This document shows positions 1-8,023 of a stretch of DNA of 13,913 nt, piece by piece. A program made the translations under genes and the position numbers. Where the stretch lies: positions 1 to 13,913 of the forward strand of contig CAYOAF010000234.1 of NCBI GenBank assembly GCA_964401855.1, in the 5' to 3' direction. Within the stretch, counting starts at the first letter, position 1; each line of letters begins with the position of its first letter. The notes under the pieces are model-generated. The model had not been told where the DNA came from and made no database searches. It saw only the letters and a program-made list of their open reading frames with translations. Source of the stretch: CAJWBT01 sp964401855 (GTDB taxonomy: Bacteria; Chloroflexota; Dehalococcoidia; Lucifugimonadales; UBA3495).

Positions 1-2
1 CC

Positions 3-866
3 TGGACCTACGCCGCGGTGCGGGCCGCCCTGGGAGTGGACATCCCCAACAACGACGGCTACTTCAGGCCAATCGAGGTTATCTCTCCGAAAGGCTCCAT
101 CCTCAACATGCGGCACCCCGCCCCCTGCGCCGCGCGGGGCATGACCGGCCACCGTATCCAGGACGCCATGTTCGGAGCCCTGTCCCAGGCCATCCCCGGC
201 CAGATCCCGGCAGCCTCCCAGGGGGGGACTTCCACCGGGCGCTTCGGAGTGTACGGGCCCGACGGCAAGGCCAACGTGTTCTACGACAATGTCTACGGGA
301 CCAGGGGGGCCACGCCGCGCAATGACGGCCCCGACGGGCTGGCGGAAACGGGAGGCAACCTCAGCAACGTGTCCATCGAGGTGGAAGAGATCTCATTCCC
401 CCTCCAGGTCCGCCGTTATGGCTTAGTACCCGACTCCGGAGGCCACGGCACGTTCCGGGGAGGGCTGAGCATTCTGCGGGAGTGGGAGGTCCTGGCGCCG
501 GAGATGGCTGTCACCTTCCGGTCGGACCGGCGGAAGTTCCAACCCTACGGCCTCCATGGCGGCAAGGCGGGGCAGCCCAGCGCCAGCTACCTGAACCCGG
601 ATGATGGCGCCTCGATGCTGCCCTCCAAGATCAACCAGCGTTTCAAGCAGAGCGACCGCTTCCTCCACGTCACGCCCTCGGGGGGCGGCTGGGGCGATCC
701 CTTCAAACGCGACCCGCAGAGCGTGCTGGCCGACTGGCGCCTGGAGAAGGCGACAGCGGCCCACGTCAGGGATGCCTATGGCGTGGTCATCGACGAGGAG
801 AACCGCCGCGTCGACGAGGCCGCCACCGCCGCGCTGCGGGATGGAACATCCGCCGGGACGGCGTGA
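3..866 (+). CDS. hyuB: N-methylhydantoinase B / 5-oxoprolinase beta-type subunit (HyuB), C-terminal part
   Basis: This is the C-terminal 287 residues or so of a HyuB-type subunit. The open frame runs through the left window edge from position 3, so the methionine codon at 18 is internal and not the start. Family landmarks visible in order are the FRPIEV strand, the RGMTGHRIQDAMFGAL segment, the PAASQGG loop, a GGHGTFRGGLSILREW stretch, FRSDRRKFQPYGLHGG and the terminal GGGWGDPFKRDP motif. In this family the B subunit works with an A subunit in ATP-dependent opening of hydantoin or 5-oxoproline rings. The A subunit would be expected just outside the window. Family members are usually about 520-600 residues, so roughly half is missing. 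The gene converges on the CoA-transferase at 967-2352. The actual substrate cannot be read from sequence. Confidence 0.93.
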   Translation, partial: WTYAAVRAALGVDIPNNDGYFRPIEVISPKGSILNMRHPAPCAARGMTGHRIQDAMFGALSQAIPGQIPAASQGGTSTGRFGVYGPDGKANVFYDNVYGTRGATPRNDGPDGLAETGGNLSNVSIEVEEISFPLQVRRYGLVPDSGGHGTFRGGLSILREWEVLAPEMAVTFRSDRRKFQPYGLHGGKAGQPSASYLNPDDGASMLPSKINQRFKQSDRFLHVTPSGGGWGDPFKRDPQSVLADWRLEKATAAHVRDAYGVVIDEENRRVDEAATAALRDGTSAGTA

Positions 867-966
867 TAGAGGCGTAGCCGCCCAAGCTGACGCCACCTGC
901 TACGGCCTACGTGGAGTTTGATGGGAAAGGGTTCCAGGAGAACCGCTCACCCAAACAATCCCCCGG

Positions 967-2352
967 TCAGGCCCGCCCTTCGCTGGCGGGCGGGTCGTCC
1001 AGGCCCAGGAGTTGGCGGTAGCCGCGGTCGTAGAAGGCCAGCTGCTCCTGGTCAACCTGGTCGTCCAGCGACGGCGGCTCCGGGCGCTGCAAGTCCTCGT
1101 ACTGGGGGGTGGTCCCCAGGAGTCCTTCATCATGGTAGGCTTGGAGTTGGGAGTCGGCCACCCCCAGAAGATCGCCAAGCACCCTCTTGTTGTGCTCTCC
1201 CAGGCTGGGGACGAAACGGATTTCGGGCCGGGCGCGGGAGAAACGGTATGGCTGCCCCGGATAAGGGCGTTTGCCCACAGCGCGCTCTGGGGGATGGGTG
1301 AACCACTGGATGAAACCCCGCTCGCGCAGGTGCGGGTCGGTCACCAGGTCCCGGGCCATGGTCACGGGACCGGCGGGCACCCCGTGCTCCTGGAGCAGGT
1401 GCATGACCTCGTAATTCCTCCGCTGCCGCGTCCAGCCCGCAAGATGACTGTCTAGCAGGTGGCGATGTTGCCAGCGGGAAAGAGGGTCCTCAAAACGCTG
1501 GTCCTGAGCCCATTCCGGCCGGCCCAGGGCGCGGCATAGTCCCTCCCACTGGGCGTCGCCGTCCACCGCGATGGCCACCCAGGTGTCCTGGTCGCGGCAG
1601 GGGTAGCACCCGTGGGGGGCCAGGTGCGGATGGCTGTTGCCCATGCGGCCCGGCAGGGTGGACCCTAGTTGCCGGGCCAGCAGGGCGGGCCCGATGCAGT
1701 TCACCCCGGTCTCGAACATGGACATGTCGATCATCGCGCCCTTGCCGGTGCGGCGCCGGTGGTGGAGCGCCATGAGAATCGCCAGGGCGTTGTTCCAGCC
1801 GGTGAGCAAGTCGTGGTAGGAGTCCTCGACACCCACGGGGCCTCCGGCCTCGAACCCGGCCAGATCGTAGAGCCCCGACAGGGGCTGCACGGTGCGTCCG
1901 AAGGCCCCCGCCTGACGCCAGGGCCCCTGCTGTCCGAACCCGGAGCTGCGCAGCACCACCAAGTCCGGCCTGACCTGCCGCAGGACCTCGCAGCCCAGCC
2001 CCAGGCGTTCCAGCACGTCCGGGCGGTGGTTCTCAGCCAGCACATCGCTCAGCGATATTAGGCGCTTCAGCAACTCCAGCCCGTCGGGCTGCTGCAGGTT
2101 CAGGGTCACGCTCTGCTTGTTGCGCCCGCTGTAGTGGTGCCAGCCAGAGCGGTCCCAGAACCGTTGCCCAGGGTCGTTCTCCGGGAAGGGGCGGAAGCGG
2201 CGGGTGTCCAGCCGCGAGAGGCTCTCCACGCGGACCACCTCGGCGCCCATGTCCGCCAGCACCATGGTGGTCCAGGGAAGCTGAACTATGTTCTCCAGAG
2301 AGACCACGCGGACCCCCTCTAGAGGGAGCCGCCCACCGTTACCGGCCCTCAC
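967..2352 (-). CDS. CaiB/BaiF family class III CoA-transferase (copy 1)
   Basis: A 461-residue class III (formyl-CoA transferase/CaiB-type) CoA-transferase, expected to move CoA between acyl-CoA and a carboxylic acid. The N-terminal pattern LEGVRVVSLE...LADMGAEVVRVE (residues 11-43) is the family signature of the Rossmann-like CoA-binding domain. GRNKQSVTLNL (76-86) and RRTGKGAMIDMSMFE (200-214) follow. Asp177 in VEDSYHD aligns by eye with the catalytic aspartate (Asp169 of Oxalobacter Frc) that forms the acyl-aspartyl anhydride. The start is GTG at 2352, supported by AGAGGT just upstream. The protein is longer than the usual ~400 residues because of an acidic/glutamine-rich C-terminal tail after about residue 405. 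It sits downstream of, and on the same strand as, a second CoA-transferase (2469-3701), but a palindromic element lies between them. The substrate is unknown. Confidence 0.93.
   Translation of the reverse strand: MRAGNGGRLPLEGVRVVSLENIVQLPWTTMVLADMGAEVVRVESLSRLDTRRFRPFPENDPGQRFWDRSGWHHYSGRNKQSVTLNLQQPDGLELLKRLISLSDVLAENHRPDVLERLGLGCEVLRQVRPDLVVLRSSGFGQQGPWRQAGAFGRTVQPLSGLYDLAGFEAGGPVGVEDSYHDLLTGWNNALAILMALHHRRRTGKGAMIDMSMFETGVNCIGPALLARQLGSTLPGRMGNSHPHLAPHGCYPCRDQDTWVAIAVDGDAQWEGLCRALGRPEWAQDQRFEDPLSRWQHRHLLDSHLAGWTRQRRNYEVMHLLQEHGVPAGPVTMARDLVTDPHLRERGFIQWFTHPPERAVGKRPYPGQPYRFSRARPEIRFVPSLGEHNKRVLGDLLGVADSQLQAYHDEGLLGTTPQYEDLQRPEPPSLDDQVDQEQLAFYDRGYRQLLGLDDPPASEGRA
971..991. terminator. GC-rich hairpin at convergent gene ends
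   Basis: A perfect 7-bp inverted repeat GCCCGCC / GGCGGGC with a 7-nt CTTCGCT loop. It overlaps the last codons of the CoA-transferase at 967-2352 and lies 105 bp past the end of hyuB. It could slow transcription from both sides, but neither strand has a following T run, so it is only a possible terminator. Confidence 0.3.
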
Positions 2353-2377
2353 CGTGACCTCTTACTGGTGGAGGGCG

Positions 2378-2423
2378 AAATCCTCCTCAGTCCCCCCTTG
2401 ATAAAAGGGGATACAGGGGAATT
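2378..2423. repeat. Dispersed palindromic element, copy 1
   Basis: An imperfect ~46-bp nested palindrome. The outer arms are AAATCC and GGGGAATT, and the inner arms are CCCCCCTT and AAAAGGGG around a short GATA loop. It matches the element at 10284-10330 over nearly its whole length, including the AAATCC ends and the C-run/TT...AAA/G-run core. Located between two same-strand CoA-transferase genes, it may act as a transcription attenuator or be a small non-autonomous mobile repeat (REP/MITE-like). This copy has decayed symmetry compared with copy 2. Confidence 0.7.
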
Positions 2424-2468
2424 GCCTCGTCGCAAATTAAGCAAGTTGTCCATAGGTTAGCCGGAACC

Positions 2469-3701
2469 TCATATGACTTTCAGGTGCCGGAGGCGCACCA
2501 GTTCCTGCCTGGTTAGACCCAGCTCCTCGCAGTAGACCTGGGCGTTGTGCTGGCCCAGGAGAGGCGCCGGCCTTGCCTGGGGCTCGTGACCTTCGATCTG
2601 GAACCCGGGGCCGGGGAGTTTGAACCGGCCGGCTGCCGGGTGGTCCGTCGTCGTCCAATACTGGCGCGCCTCAAGCTGGGAGCACTCCAGGACTTCGTCG
2701 ATGGTCTGCACTGGCCCGAGGACGATGCGCTCTTCCATCCCCTGATAGAAAAGGTCCCACTTGCCACGCTCCCTCAGCTTGGGCCCGACGATGCCCCGGA
2801 GTTCTTGGTGGTGTTGGATTCGCCCGACGAGGCCCCCGAACCGCTCGTCCAACAGCTCCGGGGCATCCAGAAGGACCGAGTACATCTCCCACGGGTGGCC
2901 ACCGTCGCAAGTGAGTGCGACCCAGCCGTCCTTGCACTCTAGGAGGTCGCCGTCCATGACCCTTCGGTGGTAGCCCCGGCCCCGTTTCTGGATGCTCCCG
3001 GTGTAGGTATACATGGCCATGGACATGGGAGGCTCGCAGGCCAAGGCTTCCCACAGGGAGACATCGACGTGCTGGCCCTCGCCCGTGACCCGCTGGCCGG
3101 TGACCGCCAGCATCGCCGAAACCGCCGCAACCTTGCCGCCGTAGAGGGCGGCCTGCTCCCAGGGAACGTAGATGGGGGGCAGGTGAGGGTTGCCGTTCAG
3201 GTACATGAAGCCGCCAATGGCCTGGAGGACGATGTCTGAAGCCAGATAACCGGCGTAGGGACCGGTCCGTCCAAAGGGTGTTACCGAGACGTGGACCAGG
3301 CCCGGAAAGCCGGCGGCCAGGGTGTCTGGTAGAATGTTCAATTCCTTCGCCTGGGCCGCCGAACAGTCCTCAATGAGCAGGTCGCACTCGGAAAGGAGTT
3401 GACGCAGTAGATGATGCCCCGTGGGCGTGGTTGCGTCCAAGGTGACGCCGCGCTTATTGGCGTTCAAGAAGAGGAACCAGGGTGAGCGCTCGGGATTGGG
3501 ATCGTCGTCGGGGAAAGGGCCGAGGTGACGGGCCGGGTCGCCGGTGGGCGGCTCCGCTTTGATAACGCCGGCGCCCCAGTCGGCCAAGGACCGGGCCGCC
3601 CAGGCGCCAGCCATCCCCGAGGTCAGCTCCAGCACCCGAATATCGCTCAGTAGTTCATCCACAGGGACCAGGATAGGCACGGCAATGGGCCGTGTCAACA
3701 T
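2469..3701 (-). CDS. CaiB/BaiF family class III CoA-transferase (copy 2), catalytic Asp not evident
   Basis: A 410-residue class III CoA-transferase fold. I chose the ATG at 3701 over the open frame to 3977, because the extra 92 codons run into the divergent flavoprotein gene and look non-coding (rich in Arg, no family match). No strong ribosome-binding site precedes 3701. SDIRVLELTSGMAGAWAARSLADWGAGVIKAE (residues 19-50) is the N-terminal signature, and NKRGVTLDA (82-90) and GEGQHVDVSLWEAL (207-220) are typical. Where the catalytic Asp normally sits, about 18 residues before the conserved helix, this protein reads PWEQAALYGG, giving Glu182/Gln183 instead of Asp. It may therefore be a paralogue with altered chemistry or a non-transferase role. 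The next gene downstream is CoA-transferase copy 1. It is divergent from the flavoprotein at 3829, with 127 bp between start codons. Confidence 0.9.
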   Translation of the reverse strand: MLTRPIAVPILVPVDELLSDIRVLELTSGMAGAWAARSLADWGAGVIKAEPPTGDPARHLGPFPDDDPNPERSPWFLFLNANKRGVTLDATTPTGHHLLRQLLSECDLLIEDCSAAQAKELNILPDTLAAGFPGLVHVSVTPFGRTGPYAGYLASDIVLQAIGGFMYLNGNPHLPPIYVPWEQAALYGGKVAAVSAMLAVTGQRVTGEGQHVDVSLWEALACEPPMSMAMYTYTGSIQKRGRGYHRRVMDGDLLECKDGWVALTCDGGHPWEMYSVLLDAPELLDERFGGLVGRIQHHQELRGIVGPKLRERGKWDLFYQGMEERIVLGPVQTIDEVLECSQLEARQYWTTTDHPAAGRFKLPGPGFQIEGHEPQARPAPLLGQHNAQVYCEELGLTRQELVRLRHLKVI

Positions 3702-3828
3702 TGGAATGCGGCCTGGGGCCGCACGGGGTCGGCGATCACATACACAGCGCGAGCGGCGAACAGTATGGTAGAATCCCTGCAACTTGATGGGCGTCGATTC
3801 CGCGCAGCGGTTGGAGTAGAGGACTGAG

Positions 3829-5034
3829 ATGAGAGTGGTGGTCATCGGTGGATCGTTTGGCGGAATGACCGCGGCATACAATTTACGGAAGCGTCTCGCC
3901 CCCAGCAAGTGCGAGATACGCCTCATCTCCAAGGAAAGGCGATTCGTCTTTATTCCGTCTCTTCCCTGGGTCATCATGGGGTCGAAAACCCTGAATCAAA
4001 TCTCGTTTGACCTGGAAAAGCCGCTGGCCCGCAAGAAGATCGATTTCGTCCATTCAACCGCGCTGCGAGTCGACCCCCAGGCCCAGAAGGTCGTCACCGA
4101 CGGAGAGGAGCACTCCTACGACTATCTGGTCATCGCCACCGGTCACCGAAGCGTCAACGAGGCCGTGCCCGGTCTGGGGCCGTTTGACGGTCCGGCACAT
4201 TCGCCCATGTCGCCATCGGAAGCGGAAGAGGCCAGGGAAGCGGTCAAGAGGCTGCTGGAGGACCCGGGCCCCATGGTGATCGGCTGCGCGCCGGGCGCCA
4301 GTTGCCTCGGGGCGGCCTACGAATTCGCTTTCCAGATCGACCATCTGATGCGAAGCAAGAAGATCCGGCACATTGCGCCCATGACCTTCGTCACGCCGGA
4401 GCCGTTTCTCGGGCACATGGGAGCCGGGGGCATGGGCCGGGCCCGGCAGTTCCTCGAAGGAGAGTTTGAGGAGCGGTCCATCCGCTATTTCACGTCAGCG
4501 GCCATATCCAAGATCACCGAGTCGTCCGTTAAGCTGGCCGATGGAAAAGGGTTCGAGTCGCGATTTTCTCTCATTATTCCTCCATTGGCCGGGGTCAATG
4601 CCATGATAGAGTCGCCCGGTCTGGGCAACCCCAAGGGCTTCGTGCCGGTGGACCAGCATTACCGGCATCAGGAGTTTCCGAACATCTACGCCGCCGGAGT
4701 TGCCGTGGCCTTTCCTCCGGTCGACGAGACCCTTGTACCGGTGAATTTTCTGAAAACGGCCCACATGACCGAGCAGATGGCGGCGGCCGTCGCGCACAAC
4801 ATCGCCGTGGACATATCGGGCGGTGAGAAGAGGGCTCGTCTCCTGTTCGCCGAGTGCATATTGGATATGGGAGACGGGGCGGCTCGCATGAAGCTGGACC
4901 CCGTGCGGCCGCCGCGCAACGTCGCAGACATCTCCGAAGGCAAACGGTGGTTGTGGGCCAAGAGGTTCTTCGAGCACTACTACCTGTGGAAGGCCAAACG
5001 GGGTAAGACCGTGTCTCGGGGACTGGGTTGGTGA
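3829..5034 (+). CDS. Sulfide:quinone oxidoreductase-like FAD-dependent oxidoreductase
   Basis: A 401-residue flavoprotein of the NDH-2/SQR/FCSD superfamily. An N-terminal FAD-binding Rossmann motif (GGSFGGMTAA, residues 7-16), the DYLVIATGHR strand (98-107), a second nucleotide-binding region at GCAPGASCLGAAYEFAF (152-168) and the C-terminal FAD segment NIYAAGVAV (285-293) are all visible. Cys159 (GASC) and Cys343 (AECILDMGD) match the two redox cysteines common to sulfide:quinone reductases. The third SQR cysteine, expected near residue 124-128 (AHSPMSP), is missing. The C-terminus (372-390) is rich in Trp, Phe and Tyr with Lys/Arg, consistent with an amphipathic monotopic membrane anchor. 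Known SQRs oxidise sulfide and reduce quinone. Here the substrate may be sulfide or another sulfur species, which is inference. GGAGTAGAGG precedes the ATG. An M24 hydrolase follows after 96 bp on the same strand. Confidence 0.88.
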   Translation: MRVVVIGGSFGGMTAAYNLRKRLAPSKCEIRLISKERRFVFIPSLPWVIMGSKTLNQISFDLEKPLARKKIDFVHSTALRVDPQAQKVVTDGEEHSYDYLVIATGHRSVNEAVPGLGPFDGPAHSPMSPSEAEEAREAVKRLLEDPGPMVIGCAPGASCLGAAYEFAFQIDHLMRSKKIRHIAPMTFVTPEPFLGHMGAGGMGRARQFLEGEFEERSIRYFTSAAISKITESSVKLADGKGFESRFSLIIPPLAGVNAMIESPGLGNPKGFVPVDQHYRHQEFPNIYAAGVAVAFPPVDETLVPVNFLKTAHMTEQMAAAVAHNIAVDISGGEKRARLLFAECILDMGDGAARMKLDPVRPPRNVADISEGKRWLWAKRFFEHYYLWKAKRGKTVSRGLGW

Positions 5035-5112
5035 TGTAACTTCCGGCGCTTTCTTGGAACCCGCCACTACCAATCTGACAGGGCCCCCCCGAAACAGTTT
5101 CTAACGCCCACT

Positions 5113-5130
5113 GAAGATAGGGAGGACTCG
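5113..5130 (+). promoter_or_regulatory. Ribosome-binding site of the M24 hydrolase gene
   Basis: AGGGAGGAC lies 5-7 nt before the ATG at 5131 and fixes this start. It also argues that the gene is translated independently of the flavoprotein, whose stop lies 96 bp upstream. Confidence 0.6.
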
Positions 5131-6249
5131 ATGGCTCAAGTTCTCGGCAACCTGGAGGCGTTGAGGACGGAGGTGGCCAGCAGCGGCTTCGACGCCGTGG
5201 TAGCCATGTCTCCGGAAAACGTTCCCTATATCTCCGGGGTCTTGCTGTGGACCCAGCGGGCCATACGCGACCGGCTGGCCCTGGTGGTGTGGCCGCGCGA
5301 GGGGGACCTCACCTTCATTGTCGCCACCAACGAAGAGGGCTACGTGCGGGAGAAGTCCTGGATTCCGGATATCCGGGGTTATATACAGCACCAGGACTCG
5401 CCCATCCAGTTCCTGGCGGATGTCCTGCGGGAGAAAGGCCTGGCCGCCGGCCGCGTGGGCTTCGAGCCGTCCTTCCTGACCGCCGATTTCTTCGCGGAGC
5501 TGGCCAAAGCCCTGCCTGAAGCCCAGTTTCTCCCATGCGAGCCCCTATTCCAGAGGGTGCGCATGGTGAAGACGCCGGCGGAGGTGGAGGTGCTCACGAG
5601 GGCCGCGGTGGCCACCGAGCATGCTCTGATGGCCACCTACGCCACGGTGAGGCCTGGGGAGGCCGAGCGGGACCTGGTGGCCCGGCTGGGCGCCAACATA
5701 CTCCAGGCCGGCGCCGACACCCCTGCCTTCCTGTACCTGACGGTCGGCCCCAACACGGGCTACGCCCATCCGAACCCAACCGGTCAGCTGGTGGAGTTTG
5801 GCGACCTGATCAAGTCCGACTGCGGCGGCTTTTTCTCCGGGTACTACTCCGACATTGGGCGAACGGCGGTCGTGGGAAAGGCCAGCCCGGAGCGGAGGTT
5901 GGTATACCAGCGGCTTATGGAGGTCCACCGGAGCACCATCGCCGCGATGCGGCCCGGAACCCCGGCCTCAGAGGTCTACCGGGTTGCGGTCGAAGGCTAC
6001 AAGCAGGCGGGGATTCCCTTCGGCTTGCCCTTCGCCGGCCACGGGGTGGGCCTGTACATCCATGAGATACCCATGCTGTCCGCCGGCGACGATACCCCCA
6101 TGGAGCCCAACATGGTATTCAGCGTGGAGACGCGGGTGCGCTGGCCGGGCAAAGAGGGGTACCATGTCGAGGACGTGGTCGTCATCCGGGACAACGGCCC
6201 GGAGGTGGTGACCACATTCATGGACACGGCCGAGTTGATGGAGCTTTAG
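5131..6249 (+). CDS. M24 family metallohydrolase (Xaa-Pro aminopeptidase / creatinase-like)
   Basis: A 372-residue pita-bread-fold protein with the usual two parts: an N-terminal creatinase-type domain (about residues 1-140) and a C-terminal catalytic domain. The five dinuclear-metal ligands of M24 peptidases can be picked out as Asp230 (SDCGGFFSG), Asp241 (YYSDIGRT), His304 (AGHGVGLYIHE), Glu333 (FSVET) and Glu347 (YHVEDVV). His213 and His311 fit the conserved accessory histidines, so the enzyme should be active. Family members remove amino acids N-terminal to proline or hydrolyse C-N bonds in creatine or N-acetyl-diaminobutyrate-like compounds, and sequence alone does not decide which. Cytoplasmic, with no signal peptide. 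It follows the SQR-like gene and converges on CoA-transferase copy 3, with a hairpin in the 33-bp gap. A catabolic role fits the neighbouring hydantoinase and CoA-transferases. Confidence 0.93.
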   Translation: MAQVLGNLEALRTEVASSGFDAVVAMSPENVPYISGVLLWTQRAIRDRLALVVWPREGDLTFIVATNEEGYVREKSWIPDIRGYIQHQDSPIQFLADVLREKGLAAGRVGFEPSFLTADFFAELAKALPEAQFLPCEPLFQRVRMVKTPAEVEVLTRAAVATEHALMATYATVRPGEAERDLVARLGANILQAGADTPAFLYLTVGPNTGYAHPNPTGQLVEFGDLIKSDCGGFFSGYYSDIGRTAVVGKASPERRLVYQRLMEVHRSTIAAMRPGTPASEVYRVAVEGYKQAGIPFGLPFAGHGVGLYIHEIPMLSAGDDTPMEPNMVFSVETRVRWPGKEGYHVEDVVVIRDNGPEVVTTFMDTAELMEL

Positions 6250-6252
6250 CTT

Positions 6253-6276
6253 TTCCAGACCCCTGTGGTCTTGGAA
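6253..6276. terminator. Hairpin between convergent genes
   Basis: The arms TTCCAGACC and GGTCTTGGAA pair with one bulged T around a 5-nt loop (CCTGT). It fills the 33-bp gap between the M24 gene stop and the stop of the opposing CoA-transferase gene, the expected place for a bidirectional terminator. No clear T run follows on either strand. Confidence 0.45.
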
Positions 6277-6282
6277 TGGTTA

Positions 6283-7521
6283 CTAGACGCTCCCGTCGGC
6301 CTCCATCTGGGCGAGTTCTTCTTCGGTAATCCCGCCAATGCCGCAGAGCACCTCCCGGTTGTGCTCGCCCAATAAGGGGGCCCTCATTGCCGGCGGATCG
6401 GCGCAATCCGTGAGTCGGACCGGAGTTTTCACCGCGGAGAATTTGCCTCCGAAAGTGTTGCCGGTGTCCATGAACATGCGCCGGGCTTCCAGGTGGGGGC
6501 ATCGGTCCAGGTCTTCCACGTTTTGCACCATCCCCACGGAAAAGCCGGTCCCCGTGAGTTTGCTGCACACCTCCAGCTTGGGAACATGCTGAGACCATTC
6601 TTCGATGGCTGGAATGATGTGCTCGAAATAGAAGTCGGGTGAGATGTCCATCGCCAGGTATCGGGTGTCCCCGGCCAGGTCCTCACGGCCGATCAAACGC
6701 CAAAGGGCGGCATAGTGCTCCGGCCTCCTCACTCCGGCCATTACGACGTGGCCGTCCTTTGCCCGCACGGTAAGCCCGGCCGTAATGGCCGTCTCCCTGC
6801 TTCGGGCCTTGGCCCGGCCGGTGCTTCGGAGGGTGGCCCAGTTGCTGACGGTGTGGGGTAGCAGGCACTCGTACATGGCCATATCCACGTGCTGGCCACG
6901 CCCAGTCTTGCGCCGTGTCTCCAGGGCCAGCAGGATGCCCAGGGCGGTCCACAGGCCGGGGACCGAGTCCCCCATGCTGTCTCCAACGGAAAGCGGCGGC
7001 CCATCCGGGGTGCCGGTTATGTCCATCCAGCCGGCCATTCCCTGAATGCACAGGTTGTTGGCCGGCCAGTCTGAGTAGGGGCCGCGCAACGCTTCGCTGT
7101 CCCCGTAGCCGGTGATGCTTGCATAGACTAGCCTTGGATTGATCTGCCGTAGGTGGTCGAACCCGAGTCCCAGACGGTGCAGCGCTCCGGGACCCCAGTT
7201 CTCCAATAACACGTCGGAGACCCGGACCATGTTCTCGAAGGCCTTTTTGGCCGCTGGGGCGCGCAGGTCCAGGCTGACACTCTTTTTGTTACGGTTCAAC
7301 GCCAGGAAACTGGCGCCGATTTGTCCGGCACCGTCGGGTCCATCGATGGCCGGGCCGCGGTTGCGGCTCAGCTCGCCCGCCGGCGGGCGCTCGATCTTGA
7401 TGACCTCGGCGCCCATGTCGGCCAGGATCATTGCGCAGAAGGGTCCGGCAACGATGTGAGTGGCATCCAGGACGCGGATGCCCTCCAGCGGAAGGGGCAG
7501 CTTGTCGTCTTCGGTGGGCAT
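6283..7521 (-). CDS. CaiB/BaiF family class III CoA-transferase (copy 3)
   Basis: A 412-residue class III CoA-transferase. I placed the start at the ATG at 7521 (MPTEDDKLPLPLEGIRVLD) because the family homology begins there and AAAGGTG precedes it. The frame is open to 7626, but the extra 35 codons do not resemble the family. The signature LEGIRVLDATHIVAGPFCA...LADMGAEVIKIE covers residues 12-44. LNRNKKSVSLDL (75-86) and RRKTGRGQHVDMAMYE follow. Asp185 in GDSVPGLWTALGILLALE aligns with the catalytic Asp of formyl-CoA transferase, so this copy looks fully active. MRAPLLGEHNREVL near the C-terminus is the usual family tail. It is the third such gene in about 6.5 kb, and the copies differ clearly, so they probably serve different acids rather than being recent duplicates. 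Regulation is unknown. Its upstream region is the long non-coding stretch starting at 7522. Confidence 0.94.
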   Translation of the reverse strand: MPTEDDKLPLPLEGIRVLDATHIVAGPFCAMILADMGAEVIKIERPPAGELSRNRGPAIDGPDGAGQIGASFLALNRNKKSVSLDLRAPAAKKAFENMVRVSDVLLENWGPGALHRLGLGFDHLRQINPRLVYASITGYGDSEALRGPYSDWPANNLCIQGMAGWMDITGTPDGPPLSVGDSMGDSVPGLWTALGILLALETRRKTGRGQHVDMAMYECLLPHTVSNWATLRSTGRAKARSRETAITAGLTVRAKDGHVVMAGVRRPEHYAALWRLIGREDLAGDTRYLAMDISPDFYFEHIIPAIEEWSQHVPKLEVCSKLTGTGFSVGMVQNVEDLDRCPHLEARRMFMDTGNTFGGKFSAVKTPVRLTDCADPPAMRAPLLGEHNREVLCGIGGITEEELAQMEADGSV

Positions 7522-7793
7522 GGTCGCACCTTTGGTTCGGTGTTGGAATGGATTCCGGGCCAGGTGGGTGAACCGGGGAAATCCAGGCCAGTGTAGCACA
7601 GTCGCCGATACCATGGGTTGAGCCATCCGCCCAGATAGTCGGCGGGACGGAATCTATCGGGTCGTTGCTCGCTGACACCGGCACCGGCACATTGCTTGAT
7701 AGCGTTAGGCGACGAATACCGATTATAATATGGACGCATTCCGCACATTAGCTGGCTTTCAAAGTAGAGCAGGCCCAAGATTAGTAAAAAACC

Positions 7794-7822
7794 TTGACAA
7801 TGCGGGCCGAACCTGATATGAA
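7794..7822 (+). promoter_or_regulatory. Sigma-70-like promoter candidate, no gene close downstream
   Basis: TTGACA (7794-7799), a 17-bp spacer and TATGAA (7817-7822, 4 of 6 to consensus), inside an A/T-rich patch. Transcription would start near 7829 and run into the structured stretch at 7935-8023. The next real coding start on this strand is 8656, which has its own better promoter, so this site might serve a short untranslated RNA. Confidence 0.4.
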
Positions 7823-7934
7823 TGATTTGCCCCAAGTAATTAAAGCAACCGGCTGATCCACAGAGACTGTCCCTGAGTGGGCCGGATACCGACGGCACCG
7901 CAGGTGAGGCGGATGCGCTGAAGGCATGCCAGAG

Positions 7935-8023
7935 GGCCGAGTTCCGGGGGGCATGGGTCAGAGGGGAAGTCCGGTGTCCCAGGTTACTTGGGGCTTTCTT
8001 TTGCCCCCGGCCGGAACGCGGCC
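7935..8023. other. Strong long-range hairpin, possible structured RNA
   Basis: GGCCGAGTTCCGG (7935-7947) is complementary at 12 of 13 positions to CCGGAACGCGGCC (8011-8023). The pairing continues inward with GGGGC (7948-7952) against GCCCC (8003-8007), with a short bulge on one side. The ~50-nt interior holds a smaller GGGGC/GCCCC hairpin (7990-8007 region) that competes with it. The stem is long for chance, but no known RNA family is recognisable, and the strand is undecided. Confidence 0.35.

Noticed and set aside
7806..7830. GAACCTGAT resembling the 3' part of a TPP riboswitch
   Set aside because: The matching CTGAGA-containing 5' half is absent upstream, and no thiamine gene follows.
7960..7985. 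GGGGAAGTCCGG resembling RNase P RNA or cobalamin riboswitch boxes
   Set aside because: The other conserved blocks of either RNA are absent at the expected distances.
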